DNA of 64,000 nt, from positions 1 to 64,000 of the forward strand of contig NZ_SRXN01000036.1 in the NCBI RefSeq assembly GCF_004827385.1. Reading direction: 5' to 3'. The notes under the pieces were generated by a model. The model saw only the letters and a list, made by a program, of their open reading frames with translations. It was not told the DNA's origin and searched no databases. The DNA comes from Ensifer sp. MPMI2T (GTDB lineage Bacteria > Pseudomonadota > Alphaproteobacteria > Rhizobiales > Rhizobiaceae). Of this stretch, positions 25,246 through 33,930 are shown in pieces (the first letter of the stretch is position 1; each line of letters opens with the position of its first letter). The position numbers were made by a program, and so were the translations under genes.

Positions 25246-26613
25246 ATGAAACGTTTGCTGAAGACGATCGCCGGGGCGGTGGTCGTCGGTCTTGCGGGCA
25301 TCGGCGGTTGGCTGGCGCTGTTTCCGCCGGAGCTTCTGAAGGTCGGCGACGGCTACGCCGCCAAGATCGTCTGCTCCAATGTCTTCCTTGCCAAACGCGA
25401 TCCGCAAGCCATTCTTGCGGAAGACGTACAGGCACCCGGCCATCCGCTCTTGAAGTTCGTCCGCGTCTCGGTTGATCGGGAAGAGCAGAGCGTGACGGCG
25501 CGGATATTCGGCTTTGCCGCTCCTGGCCGAGCGGTACATAGGCCGGGATTTGGTTGTACAAATGTCGATGACAGCGGCGCGCAGGCGCTTGCGGCTTCGG
25601 TAGGGGAGGCAGAAGCCGAGACAGGAGCATCCCGGGTGCACGATGGGGCCATTGGCTGGCCCGACGGTAGCAAGGCCGATATCGAGCCGGCGATTCAAGA
25701 CGTTATCGAGGATTCCGACCTGGCGGGTCCCGGCATACGGGCGATCGCCGTCGTGCGGGATGGCCGGCTGGTGGCGGAGACCTATGGTCCCGGGTTCGAT
25801 CGGGACACGCCTCTGCTCGGCTGGTCGATGACAAAATCCGTGACTGCGGCACTGATCGGCCTGCGGATCGGCGAGGGAAAGATGGATATCGCTCGCGGCG
25901 ATCTGCTGCCCGCCTGGAGCGGCGATGATCGGTCGCGGATCAAGCTCGGCGACTTGTTGGCGATGCAGAGTGGGCTCGCCTTCAACGAGGACTATGGCGA
26001 CGTCACCGACGTGACGCAGATGCTCTATCTCGAAAGCGACATGGGCGGCTTCGTGGCGTCTAAGCAGCTGGAAACGCAGCCGGGCGCGAAGTTCCGCTAT
26101 TCGAGCGGAACCAGCAATCTCCTGTCGCAGCTATGGATGCGGACGTTCGACGACCCGGCCGAAGCGCTCGCCTATCCGCGCAACGCTCTCTTCGCCCCGC
26201 TCGGCATGACGAGCGCCGTGATGGAAACGGACGCGAGCGGTACCTTCGTCGGTTCGTCCTACATGTATGCGACGGCGCAGGACTGGGCGCGCTTCGCGCA
26301 GTTTCTGCTGGATGATGGAAGCTGGGAGGGCAGGCGGATTTTGCCTGAGGGCTATGTTTCCTTCATGCGCACGCCATCGGCGGCGTCCGGCGGCGATTAT
26401 GGCTCCGGCCAGGTGTGGCTGCAGGAGAACGGCATTCGCGCCGGCACGGGCAACTTCCCAGCGGATACCTTCTGGATGCTCGGGCACGACGGACAGGCGA
26501 TCATGCTTGTTCCCTCTCTGCGGCTGGCTGTCGTCCGCCTCGGCCTCACGCCGTCGCGCACCGGCTACGACGTGCAGAAGCTGAATGCGAAAATAATAGA
26601 GGCGCTCGATTGA
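25246..26613 (+). CDS. Serine hydrolase, class C beta-lactamase-like
   Basis: A 455-residue penicillin-recognising-fold hydrolase. One N-terminal hydrophobic segment (about 5-25) gives a membrane anchor or signal. The catalytic SMTK has Ser194 and Lys197; Tyr285 in YSSGTSN is the second motif; HDG (414-416) stands in for KTG. This set is typical of esterases and D-aminopeptidase-like members rather than true AmpC enzymes. The first 160 residues have no recognised domain. AGGAGGA precedes the ATG. It is divergent from btaAB and may share its control region; function unknown. Confidence 0.83.
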   Translation: MKRLLKTIAGAVVVGLAGIGGWLALFPPELLKVGDGYAAKIVCSNVFLAKRDPQAILAEDVQAPGHPLLKFVRVSVDREEQSVTARIFGFAAPGRAVHRPGFGCTNVDDSGAQALAASVGEAEAETGASRVHDGAIGWPDGSKADIEPAIQDVIEDSDLAGPGIRAIAVVRDGRLVAETYGPGFDRDTPLLGWSMTKSVTAALIGLRIGEGKMDIARGDLLPAWSGDDRSRIKLGDLLAMQSGLAFNEDYGDVTDVTQMLYLESDMGGFVASKQLETQPGAKFRYSSGTSNLLSQLWMRTFDDPAEALAYPRNALFAPLGMTSAVMETDASGTFVGSSYMYATAQDWARFAQFLLDDGSWEGRRILPEGYVSFMRTPSAASGGDYGSGQVWLQENGIRAGTGNFPADTFWMLGHDGQAIMLVPSLRLAVVRLGLTPSRTGYDVQKLNAKIIEALD

Positions 26614-26725
26614 GCGCCTCGGATATCAGTTCCACGCTGCTTGTCGGACGACGCCCGGGCGCTTAGACTATTTCAGTTGGAGAGGGATGCGGGCGGAAAA
26701 CCGCACACACTTTTGCTCATCCCGC

Positions 26726-26834
26726 TCTAAAGCGCATCATCGCGTTCAAACGTATTCACGCGACGCGCTTTTAGATCTTGCTTTTGTGCATGTCGTGCCC
26801 CAAAAACCGCTGCACACTTTTGGGCGACATGCAT
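26726..26834. repeat. Inverted copy of the metF-downstream repeat
   Basis: About 109 bases, reverse-complement similar to 19041-19146: GCGACGCGCTTT, TGCATGTCGT and CCGCTGCACACTTTTGGGCG all recur. It fills the gap between two convergent genes (serine hydrolase, SLT transglycosylase) and its palindromes may terminate both. Confidence 0.72.
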
Positions 26835-27883
26835 TAGCGCATGTCCAGTGCGTCGAGCAGACCCTTGCGCTTGGCGTGATAATAGTAGCCGCTGGCGTAG
26901 AGCTTCACCGCGCCGTCATGCTGGTTGTCGGCTACCATCAAGGCGCCGCGCAGGTACTTGGTCGCATATTTGAGATTGGTTTCCGCGTCGAACAGGCCCT
27001 CGGCCGGTCCTTCATAACCGAGCCCTTTGGCGGTGTTGTAGCGGATCTGCATCAGGCCGTAGTTGCCCTTGCTGTAGGCGCGAGGATTGTAGTTGCTCTC
27101 GCGCTTGACGACCCGGTGCACGAGCTCCACCGGAATACCGTTCAGTTCGGCGTAATATTTGATCAGCCGGTCGAGATCGGGGCGCGAACTGGTCGGCGTC
27201 CTGGAAAACTTCATCGAGTCGGGAATGACGCTTGCGACGGCGCCGACGGCGGAGCCGATCACGCCGGTGTTCGGCCGTGCCGTCGGAACGATCATCCGCT
27301 TGGCGACCAGCGTTTCGAGGCCAACCGGTTCGCCCGTGTCGAAATCCGATTCCATGGCGGCGGCGACCCCCAGAAAGGGCACGGCCGCGGGCTCCGCGCG
27401 GGTTGGCTTTTCTGCAAGCTCGGCGGACGTAGTCGAGGGTAGTGCCGGCGCGGCTGATGCTGCCATCGCCACTTCGAACGGCTGACCGGGCTTGGCCGTG
27501 GGAATTGCAACCCGTTGGGGCGCGGCATAGGCCAGCGTCGCATCGCTCGCCGGCATTATTGCTGTCGCGGGGGCCACGGTGGCTGGCGTTGATGCCGCGG
27601 CGGCATCTGTCGCGGCTGCGGCGGTGGCGCCCGGTGTCGTCTCGCCGGGCGTCGTTTGAAAGGCAAGAGCTGTCGAAGCTGCGGTTGCGGCCCCGTCCGG
27701 TGTCGGCAGGGCATAGGCCGTCATTTCCGTTCCGGGCTTCGGGATGGGGGTGACCGTCTGTATCGCGGTCAGTTCTTCAAGCGACGTATGCTCGACCGTG
27801 GAGCACCCCGAGGCAATGGCCACCGATGCCAGGGCAGCGGCAGTAAATGCCTGTTTTGAAAGGGAGATACGGAATATAGCCAT
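26834..27883 (-). CDS. Lipoprotein SLT-family lytic transglycosylase
   Basis: A 349-residue outer-membrane-type lipoprotein (lipobox IASGC, Cys at about 27) with a long Ala/Pro/Thr-rich linker (about 40-150) and a C-terminal SLT_1 catalytic domain: catalytic Glu in KRESNYNPRAY, then GNYGLMQI and KYLRGAL. The linker would let the domain span the periplasm to the wall. The ATG at 27883 directly precedes the signal sequence. It probably recycles or remodels peptidoglycan; redundant with the enzymes at 20705 and 31541. Confidence 0.88.
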   Translation of the reverse strand: MAIFRISLSKQAFTAAALASVAIASGCSTVEHTSLEELTAIQTVTPIPKPGTEMTAYALPTPDGAATAASTALAFQTTPGETTPGATAAAATDAAAASTPATVAPATAIMPASDATLAYAAPQRVAIPTAKPGQPFEVAMAASAAPALPSTTSAELAEKPTRAEPAAVPFLGVAAAMESDFDTGEPVGLETLVAKRMIVPTARPNTGVIGSAVGAVASVIPDSMKFSRTPTSSRPDLDRLIKYYAELNGIPVELVHRVVKRESNYNPRAYSKGNYGLMQIRYNTAKGLGYEGPAEGLFDAETNLKYATKYLRGALMVADNQHDGAVKLYASGYYYHAKRKGLLDALDMR

Positions 27884-28000
27884 CGTGTCACTTTCGTGCT
27901 TCTGGGCCCCGTAGCCCCCTGCAAATCAGTGGATGCCAACCACCGCGCTTGAATCTCCATTAACCTATGCCGTCAGTTGCAGCAAGCGCGGGGGCGATTT

Positions 28001-28180
28001 TCACGATGCAGCCCGTTTCAGACCGGCAGTCAGCAGGCCAGCGCCGATCAGCAGCGAGCCGCCGGTGCGGTTGACCACGCGGCGAATATTCGGTTTGCGG
28101 ATCGTGTTTCGGGCGGCCGAGGCGAGAGAGGCGTAGAGCGCTGCTTTGAGTGTCGCGAGCACGAGGAACGTTGCCTCGAA
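28001..28180 (-). pseudogene. C-terminal remnant of a LysE-family transporter
   Basis: The last 60 codons of this minus-strand frame read like the C-terminus of a LysE/RhtB exporter (FLVLATLKAALYASLA, then NRTGGSLLIGAGLLTAGLKR), but nothing before about 28180 continues the family, and a normal member is about 205 residues. It is therefore a truncated relic next to the phosphofructokinase terminator. No start codon or ribosome site serves the fragment. Confidence 0.6.
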
Positions 28181-28215
28181 AATCGCCAAAGGCAAACCAG
28201 TTTTCGAAGGACATG

Positions 28216-28280
28216 AAAAGGCTCCGCGCTTGGATGGTTTCCCGGAAAGAACGGGGAGGGAGCCATGCAAGCGCGGAGCC
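28216..28280 (-). terminator. Terminator of the PPi-phosphofructokinase gene
   Basis: A 13-bp perfect stem (GGCTCCGCGCTTG with CAAGCGCGGAGCC) with a further ATGG/CCAT pairing inside and TTTT after it on the minus strand, 26 bases past the pfp stop. Confidence 0.7.
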
Positions 28281-28305
28281 GTCAACTGCAAATTACGGGA
28301 GCTCT

Positions 28306-29520
28306 TTAGTCCGCCGCCTGCCACTTCTGGCCGATGACGTCCATGACCTCGCCGAACCACTTGGTCGACGTGTCGAAATGCTTGCCGCCCTTGATGCGCG
28401 GAAACTCGATCGTGCGCAATTTGCCGCCCTGGTCCTCGTCATGGCCGGTAACACCGGAAACCTTGTTGAGCGCGCTTTCGACCGCAAGGTCGACCATCCC
28501 CTGGATCAGTCGCAGGTCGTCGCCATTAGCGGGCGCGGAGCGGGCGTAGTAACCGGACTTCTGCACCATCGAGCGCTCGGCGCCGAGAAGTGCGGCGAAC
28601 TGCTTCGAGAACCAGTTGCCGACGTTGATCGTGTCGATCTTCACGTGGCCGAAAGCATCACGTTTTACAGTCTCGCCGGCCGCCTCGCGTTCAGCGACGA
28701 TCGCGTCGAGGCAGGCGCCTTCGCTGACGAACAGGGTGACGAAACCGGCGCGGTCCATGACTTTGCGCAGGCGCTCCGCCTCGGCCTCCAGGTCGAACTT
28801 GATCTCCGGCAGGTAGAGGCCATCAATGTTCTTCAACTGCGCGTTCATCATGAAGCCGTCGACATATTCCTTGTCTTCGGCCATCTGGAGATAGGAGCGC
28901 GCGGTTGCTGCTGTCAGCCAGCCGCAATGGCGGCCCATCACCTCGTGGACGACGAGCGTGCGTGGCGCAGCGCTCTGCTCGTTGCTGACATTGTCGAAAA
29001 AGCGTGCGCCGTATTCCGCCGCCGTCCAGGCGCCGAGCGTCTGGCGGATCGGCACCACATCGTTGTCGACCGTCTTCGGCAGGCCGACGACAGTTAGGTC
29101 GTAGCCGTTCGCACCGAGATAGGCAGCAAGATCGGCCGCCGTCGTGTTGGTGTCGTCACCGCCGATCGTATGCAGGATCGTGACGCCGTCCGACGCCAGC
29201 CTTTCGGCGGCAACCCGAAGCGGGTTCTGACCTTCCTTGACGAGCCCGCGCTTCACGCAGTCGGCTGTGTTGGTAAGCTTAACGCGACTGTTGCCGATCG
29301 GCGAACCACCGTGGCGATGGAGGATATGCGCTTTCTCGCGCATGTCCTTGGTGATCTCGATGCGGTCGGCGAGAAGCAGGCCCTGATAGCCGGAACGGTA
29401 GGCAACGAGTTCGTAGTCGGGCGCGACGTCCGTGTACCGTTCGATCAGGCCGCCGACAGCGGATGAAAGGCAGGGGGCAAGCCCGCCCGCCGTCAGCATT
29501 GCGACTTTCTTCTTGGCCAT
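28306..29520 (-). CDS. pfp: Pyrophosphate-fructose 6-phosphate 1-phosphotransferase
   Basis: Reversible PPi-dependent phosphofructokinase of central carbon metabolism, 404 residues. The donor-selecting residues are of the PPi type: GGDD (120-123) with Asp123 where ATP enzymes have Gly, and Lys149 in PKTVDND. Product-site residues EVMGRHCGWL follow at about 200. Rhizobia usually lack an ATP-dependent PFK, so this enzyme likely serves gluconeogenic or glycolytic flux with PPi. The start at 29520 has AGGAGGAAC upstream. Monocistronic, ended by a clear terminator. Confidence 0.94.
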   Translation of the reverse strand: MAKKKVAMLTAGGLAPCLSSAVGGLIERYTDVAPDYELVAYRSGYQGLLLADRIEITKDMREKAHILHRHGGSPIGNSRVKLTNTADCVKRGLVKEGQNPLRVAAERLASDGVTILHTIGGDDTNTTAADLAAYLGANGYDLTVVGLPKTVDNDVVPIRQTLGAWTAAEYGARFFDNVSNEQSAAPRTLVVHEVMGRHCGWLTAATARSYLQMAEDKEYVDGFMMNAQLKNIDGLYLPEIKFDLEAEAERLRKVMDRAGFVTLFVSEGACLDAIVAEREAAGETVKRDAFGHVKIDTINVGNWFSKQFAALLGAERSMVQKSGYYARSAPANGDDLRLIQGMVDLAVESALNKVSGVTGHDEDQGGKLRTIEFPRIKGGKHFDTSTKWFGEVMDVIGQKWQAAD

Positions 29521-29843
29521 GGTTCCTCCTCGGCGATTCGGCACTGGCAACGGCTCAGCGGAGCCGGTCATGTTCATGATCCTTGCTCATTCAAGGACAC
29601 TGTGGTCTAGCCCAAATCAGATGGAAGTTAAATGACAGACCTGTGGATGCTTCAAAAGTTCGGGTCACCAGATGCTGAATCGATCACCGCGGCTATACTT
29701 CGAAATGGGTTGAGGTTTACGGCGATATGATTTATTGAGGGGCCATCACACTTTCGTCATCCGTGACGTTTCCGGCGATCGGCCGCTTGCAATTTGCCAC
29801 CACTTCAGGTCATGCTGCGGGTGGACAGGGAAAAATCGCACAT
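29521..29843. other. Divergent intergenic region
   Basis: About 320 bases between the divergent pfp and TerB/J-domain genes, so both promoters must be here. Read on both strands, I find no gene, no strong hairpin and no repeat. Confidence 0.4.
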
Positions 29844-30551
29844 ATGTCATTCTGGGACAGCCTGCTGAAAATCGTCACGGCCACCGGCAATGCGCTCGCA
29901 GGCGTGGTGGAGGCCGTTCGCACCCTCTTTGAAGGGGATCCGGAAACGCGGCGCAAGGTCGCGTTCTCGGTCGCGATGATCGCGCTCTCGGCGAAGATGG
30001 CGAAGGCCGATGGCATCGTCAGCGAGAACGAGGTTGCCGCCTTCCGCGATATTTTCAAATTTCCCGCGGATCAGGCGCAGAACGTTGCGCGTCTTTACAA
30101 CCTCGCGCGCCAGGACGTCGCGGGCTACGAGGCCTATGCCGAAAAGATGGCGTCGCTGTGCTCTTCCTGTGAAAAGAACTGCCCGATCCTCGAGGACATC
30201 ATCGACGGGCTCTTCCATATCGCGAAATCCGATGGCGCCGTGCATGAGAAGGAACTCGTCTTCCTCATGCGGGTCGCGGAGATCTTCAAGATGGACGAGG
30301 AGCATTTCCAGCGCATCATGGCGCGCCATGTCCATCTCACGGGGCGCGATCCCTATGAGGTGCTGGGCGTGTCGCCAAAAGACGATTTCGCCAAGATCCG
30401 CAGCCGCTATCGCGTGCTCGTGTCCGAGAACCATCCGGATATGCTGGTGGCGCGGGGCGTGCCGGAGGAATTTCATGCGATCGCCAACGATCGCATGGCG
30501 GCGCTCAATGCAGCCTATGAGGCGATCGAAAAAGAACGCCGCGCCGCATGA
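29844..30551 (+). CDS. TerB-like/J-domain protein (DjlA type)
   Basis: A 235-residue protein with an N-terminal amphipathic/hydrophobic stretch (about 1-30), a TerB-like helical domain (about 40-150) with paired acidic AKADGIVSENE and AKSDGAVHEKE repeats, and a C-terminal J domain containing HPD in SENHPDM (about 197). The cysteine pair CSSCEKNC at about 108 is unusual. DjlA-type proteins stimulate DnaK at membranes. The stop overlaps the next gene's ATG by four bases, coupling it to an AmpD-like amidase, so a role in wall stress or recycling is possible (inference). Confidence 0.87.
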   Translation: MSFWDSLLKIVTATGNALAGVVEAVRTLFEGDPETRRKVAFSVAMIALSAKMAKADGIVSENEVAAFRDIFKFPADQAQNVARLYNLARQDVAGYEAYAEKMASLCSSCEKNCPILEDIIDGLFHIAKSDGAVHEKELVFLMRVAEIFKMDEEHFQRIMARHVHLTGRDPYEVLGVSPKDDFAKIRSRYRVLVSENHPDMLVARGVPEEFHAIANDRMAALNAAYEAIEKERRAA

Positions 30552-31312
30552 CTGCGAGGACATGCGATTTTCCCGGTGCGCGCCTGGTGCCGTCACCCAA
30601 TCATGGCGAGCGGGCAGGCCGGCGCAATCCGGATATGATCGTGCTGCACTATACCGGCATGGAGACGGCCGCTTCGGCGCTCGACTGGCTTTGCCGCGAG
30701 GAAAGCCAGGTCTCCAGCCACTATTTTGTCCATGAGGACGGCCGCGTCGACCAGCTCGTCGCCGAGGAGCGCCGCGCCTGGCACGCCGGCAAGAGCTCCT
30801 GGAAGGGCGAGACGGATATCAACTCCTGTTCGATCGGCATCGAGATCGCCAATGCCGGCCATCCGGGCGGACTGCCGGACTTCCCTGAAGCACAGATCGA
30901 AGCGGTCGTCGAATTGTGTCGGGACTGTGGCCAGCGGTGGTCCATCGCCCCGGAAAGAGTGCTTGCGCATAGCGATGTGGCACCGATTCGCAAGGTCGAT
31001 CCGGGAGAAAAATTTCCCTGGCATGTGCTGCACGCCAAGGGGGTCGGCCACTGGGTGGAACCGACGCCGGTCGGCGGTGGCCGGTTTTTCCAGCGCGGCG
31101 ACCGCGGGCAGCCGGTAGAGGCGATTCAGTCGCTCTTGTCGCTTTACGGCTATGATATTGAAGTAACAGGCGATTTCTGTGAAAAGACGGAAGGCGCGGT
31201 GGCCGCATTCCAGCGGCATTTCCGTCAGGCGAGAGTGGACGGAATCGCCGATGTTTCGACCATCGACACGCTTCACCGCCTGCTCTCGGCACTTCCGAAT
31301 CCCAGCGTTTAG
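30548..31312 (+). CDS. N-acetylmuramoyl-L-alanine amidase, AmpD-like with peptidoglycan-binding domain
   Basis: A zinc amidase (Amidase_2) that releases peptides from muramic acid or anhydro-muropeptides. In the 254 residues, the zinc ligands are His34 in VLHYTG and His in AHSDVAP, with the final acidic ligand in VDPGEKFPW; a PG_binding_1 domain occupies about 185-245. No signal peptide is evident, as in cytosolic AmpD, but AmpD has no binding domain, so a location outside the cytosol by another route is not excluded. Translationally coupled to the J-domain protein upstream. Confidence 0.9.
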   Translation: MTARTCDFPGARLVPSPNHGERAGRRNPDMIVLHYTGMETAASALDWLCREESQVSSHYFVHEDGRVDQLVAEERRAWHAGKSSWKGETDINSCSIGIEIANAGHPGGLPDFPEAQIEAVVELCRDCGQRWSIAPERVLAHSDVAPIRKVDPGEKFPWHVLHAKGVGHWVEPTPVGGGRFFQRGDRGQPVEAIQSLLSLYGYDIEVTGDFCEKTEGAVAAFQRHFRQARVDGIADVSTIDTLHRLLSALPNPSV

Positions 31313-31328
31313 GCGGCGACTTTTGGGT

Positions 31329-31343
31329 GCGCTAATTTAGCGC
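31329..31343 (+). terminator. Short hairpin after the amidase gene
   Basis: GCGCTAA and TTAGCGC form a tight dyad 16 bases past the stop. A short T-rich stretch lies further on; weak terminator candidate. Confidence 0.35.
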
Positions 31344-31540
31344 GCTCACTACTTTCCTGCGCGATTTTTTTGTGTTGCCACATGTTTACCATGATGGCCC
31401 CTTCATTTTCCTTGCATCAACTGCAGGGGATGCAGCGCGACCGCGCCGCTCTTTTGTCAATAAAAACGATCGGGAAATTCGGTCGTGGCGGCGGGGTGCG
31501 CCGGCGCGAGCGGTTCCCCAGACCGGAGACTTCAAACTAA

Positions 31541-32074
31541 ATGAGAATATCGTCTGTTGCTGCGGTGGCGGCATGCTTTGGCATGTTCTTCGCCGGGATG
31601 GGTATGTCGTATGCAGGGGATGTCGACGAAACCATCAAGACCTCTTCGCTTCAGTCAGTGACCAGAACCACAGGTTATCCGAAGCCTGACCTGAGCCTGT
31701 CGACGGGCTCGCAATATACGATCCTCATCCAGTCCTACGCCAAGCAGTATGGCGTCCCCGCCGGGCTCGCCCACGCCGTCGTTAAAGTCGAAAGCAACTT
31801 CAACCCGGATGCACGTGGCAGCGCCGGCGAGATCGGCCTGATGCAGATCAAGCCGGCCACCGCGCGCATGATGGGCTATTCCGGTTCCGCCAAGGGCCTC
31901 TACGATCCGGAAACCAACATCAAGTTCGGCATGATGTATCTCGCCAAGGCGCAGGAGCTTTCGGACGGCACGACCTGCGGCACGATTTTGAAATACAATG
32001 CCGGCCACGCTGCCAAGCGCATGAATCCAGTGTCGAAGCGTTATTGCGGCAAGGTCCAGAGCATTCTGAACTAA
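31541..32074 (+). CDS. Small SLT-domain lytic transglycosylase
   Basis: A 177-residue exported enzyme: signal peptide 1-25 (…MSYAG), then an SLT_1 domain with the catalytic Glu in VKVESNFNPDARG (about 85), GEIGLMQIKP, and YNAGH near the end. It lacks a lipobox and extra domains, so it is a free periplasmic form. A conserved pair of cysteines (about 145 and 168) may form a disulfide. GGAG precedes the ATG. Together with the coupled amidase 230 bases upstream it adds to a cluster of wall hydrolases. Confidence 0.88.
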   Translation: MRISSVAAVAACFGMFFAGMGMSYAGDVDETIKTSSLQSVTRTTGYPKPDLSLSTGSQYTILIQSYAKQYGVPAGLAHAVVKVESNFNPDARGSAGEIGLMQIKPATARMMGYSGSAKGLYDPETNIKFGMMYLAKAQELSDGTTCGTILKYNAGHAAKRMNPVSKRYCGKVQSILN

Positions 32075-32265
32075 GCGTTGAAATCTCGGTGCCACGGGGC
32101 CGGCTTCGTCCCCGAACCGAAACATCACTTGCCTTGGATCGGTCCCCGGTCCAAGGAGTAGCCGGATAGGTCCCGCGTTCCGGCATACCGTTAATTCCGA
32201 CGGAATTCGGTGCCAACGCTTCCGCGGCATGTTATCCCCGGCTAAGCGAACGATCGGGGAGTGGC

Positions 32266-33453
32266 ATGTCGGAGAGCTTTGATTTCGTCGTCGTCGGCAA
32301 GGGCATGATGGGGGCTGCGGCCGCGCGGCATCTGGCCGCTGCAGGTGCAAGTGTCGCGCTCATCGGCCCCGACGAGCCAGTAGATTGGGCCAACCACGGC
32401 GGCGTTTTCGCCAGCCACTACGACAATGCCCGCATTACCCGCACGATCGACGAGGATCCGGTCTGGGCCCGTCTCGCCCGCCGCTCGATCGACCGTTACC
32501 CGGAGATTGCCGGCGAGAGCGGCATTGACTTCTATGCGGAGGTCGGCTGCCTGATCGCAGCACCGGCGCCGGGCGGCGAATTCGACTATCTGGACAAGGT
32601 CGGTCGCGCCCGCGACAGGCTAGGCGTCGAAGCGCCGCTGATTTCTGGCGCTGATCTCGTTCAGCGCTTTCCCTGGTTCCGCTTCCCCAAGGGTTATGGC
32701 GGTATTCATGAGGCGCGCGGCGCGGGCCACATCAACCCCCGGGCTCTGGTACGGGCGCAGGCGCTCCTCGCCGAAAGATCGGGTGCGCGGGTCATCCGTT
32801 CCGAGGTGATTTCCGTCGATGAGCGCTCGGATCACGTCGCCGTTGCGACAGCCGACGGCCAAACGGTCCGCGCAGGGCGCGTCCTCGTCGCGGCCGGTGG
32901 CTTCTCGCTGTCGAACGCGCTGCTGCCCCGGCCGATCGATCTGGTCGTGAAGGCGCGCACGGTGCTTTTCGCCGAGGTCGGTGTCGAGGATCTCGACCGC
33001 TTCAAGGGCATGCCATCGCTGATTGGCGCGGCTCCCGAGCAGGAGCGAGGCTACTATTTGCTGCCGCCGGTTGCCTATGCGGACGGCAAACACTACATCA
33101 AGATTGGCGGCGACCCGACCGACTGGATGCTTGCGAGCGAACCGGCGGTTAGGGAATGGTTCCGCGCTGGTGGCAACAAGGCGGCAGCCGATCACATGCA
33201 TGGTCTGCTGACCGAAGTGATGCCGGGCTTCGAGCCTGTTTCGACGCATTTTGCGCCTTGCGTCACGTCGTTCACGCGGCATGGTTATCCCTACATCGGC
33301 TTTGCCAGCGATCGCCTTGCTGTCGTCACCGGCGGCAACGGACAGGCCGCCAAGAGTTCTGACGAGATCGGCCGGCTCGGTGCCGTGCTCGTCTTGAACG
33401 GACACCTCTATGCCCCTGAATACGAGACCGATTTTGCGGTTTCGTACCGCTGA
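32266..33453 (+). CDS. FAD-dependent oxidoreductase, sarcosine/N-methyltryptophan oxidase-like
   Basis: A 395-residue DAO-superfamily flavoprotein. FVVVGKGMMGAAAARHLA (about 5-22) is the FAD-binding Rossmann motif, slightly unusual in having Lys in GKGMMG. VAAGGF and the C-terminal VVTGGNGQAAK motif complete the FAD site. Members oxidise secondary or tertiary amino acids with release of peroxide. The C-terminal catalytic Cys that holds FAD covalently in monomeric sarcosine oxidase is not evident. Monocistronic; substrate unknown. Confidence 0.82.
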   Translation: MSESFDFVVVGKGMMGAAAARHLAAAGASVALIGPDEPVDWANHGGVFASHYDNARITRTIDEDPVWARLARRSIDRYPEIAGESGIDFYAEVGCLIAAPAPGGEFDYLDKVGRARDRLGVEAPLISGADLVQRFPWFRFPKGYGGIHEARGAGHINPRALVRAQALLAERSGARVIRSEVISVDERSDHVAVATADGQTVRAGRVLVAAGGFSLSNALLPRPIDLVVKARTVLFAEVGVEDLDRFKGMPSLIGAAPEQERGYYLLPPVAYADGKHYIKIGGDPTDWMLASEPAVREWFRAGGNKAAADHMHGLLTEVMPGFEPVSTHFAPCVTSFTRHGYPYIGFASDRLAVVTGGNGQAAKSSDEIGRLGAVLVLNGHLYAPEYETDFAVSYR

Positions 33454-33520
33454 CCGATCCGCGTAAGCGAAGGTGAAACATTCGATTTCTCTGGCGCTTG
33501 CCGCTTCGGTCGGTTAATGA

Positions 33521-33930
33521 CCTTCTGCCAGTTGGCCGGGCAGCCGCGCCCCGCAAGTGCCGAAAGGCCGCGGGGCGAGGAAAGTCCGGGCTCCACGGAA
33601 ACACGGTGCCGGATAACGTCCGGCGGGGGCGACCCCAGGGAAAGTGCCACAGAAAGCAAACCGCTTCGCTTCGCGGAGTAAGGGTGAAAGGGTGGGGTAA
33701 GAGCCCACCGCGGACATGGCAACATGGACGGCACGGCAAACCCCACCGGGAGCAAGACCGAATAGGGATGACACGGGCGCGCAAGCGTCCAGCCGGTTTC
33801 CAGGCGCGTCATCCGGGTGGGTTGCACGAGGCTGCGCGCAAGCGCAGTCCCAGATGAATGGCTGCCACGTCCCGTTCCTTCGGGGGCGGGGCCATACAGA
33901 ACCCGGCTTACAGGCCAACTGGCTATTTTT
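33521..33930 (+). ncRNA. rnpB: RNase P RNA, class A
   Basis: The catalytic RNA that matures tRNA 5' ends. Helix P1 is formed by GCCAGTTGGCC (33527) with GGCCAACTGGC (33913). The conserved CR-I segment GAGGAAAGTCCGGGCTCC, the ACAGAAA block and the 3' ACAGAACCCGGCTTA segment are all present in order, and a T-rich tract (TATTTTTCTTTTT) follows. It lies between the FAD oxidase and mraZ. Confidence 0.95.

Noticed and set aside
32132..32156. Terminator hairpin after the small SLT gene
   Set aside because: CCTTGGA/TCCAAGG pairs, but the inner region does not extend the stem and no T tract follows.
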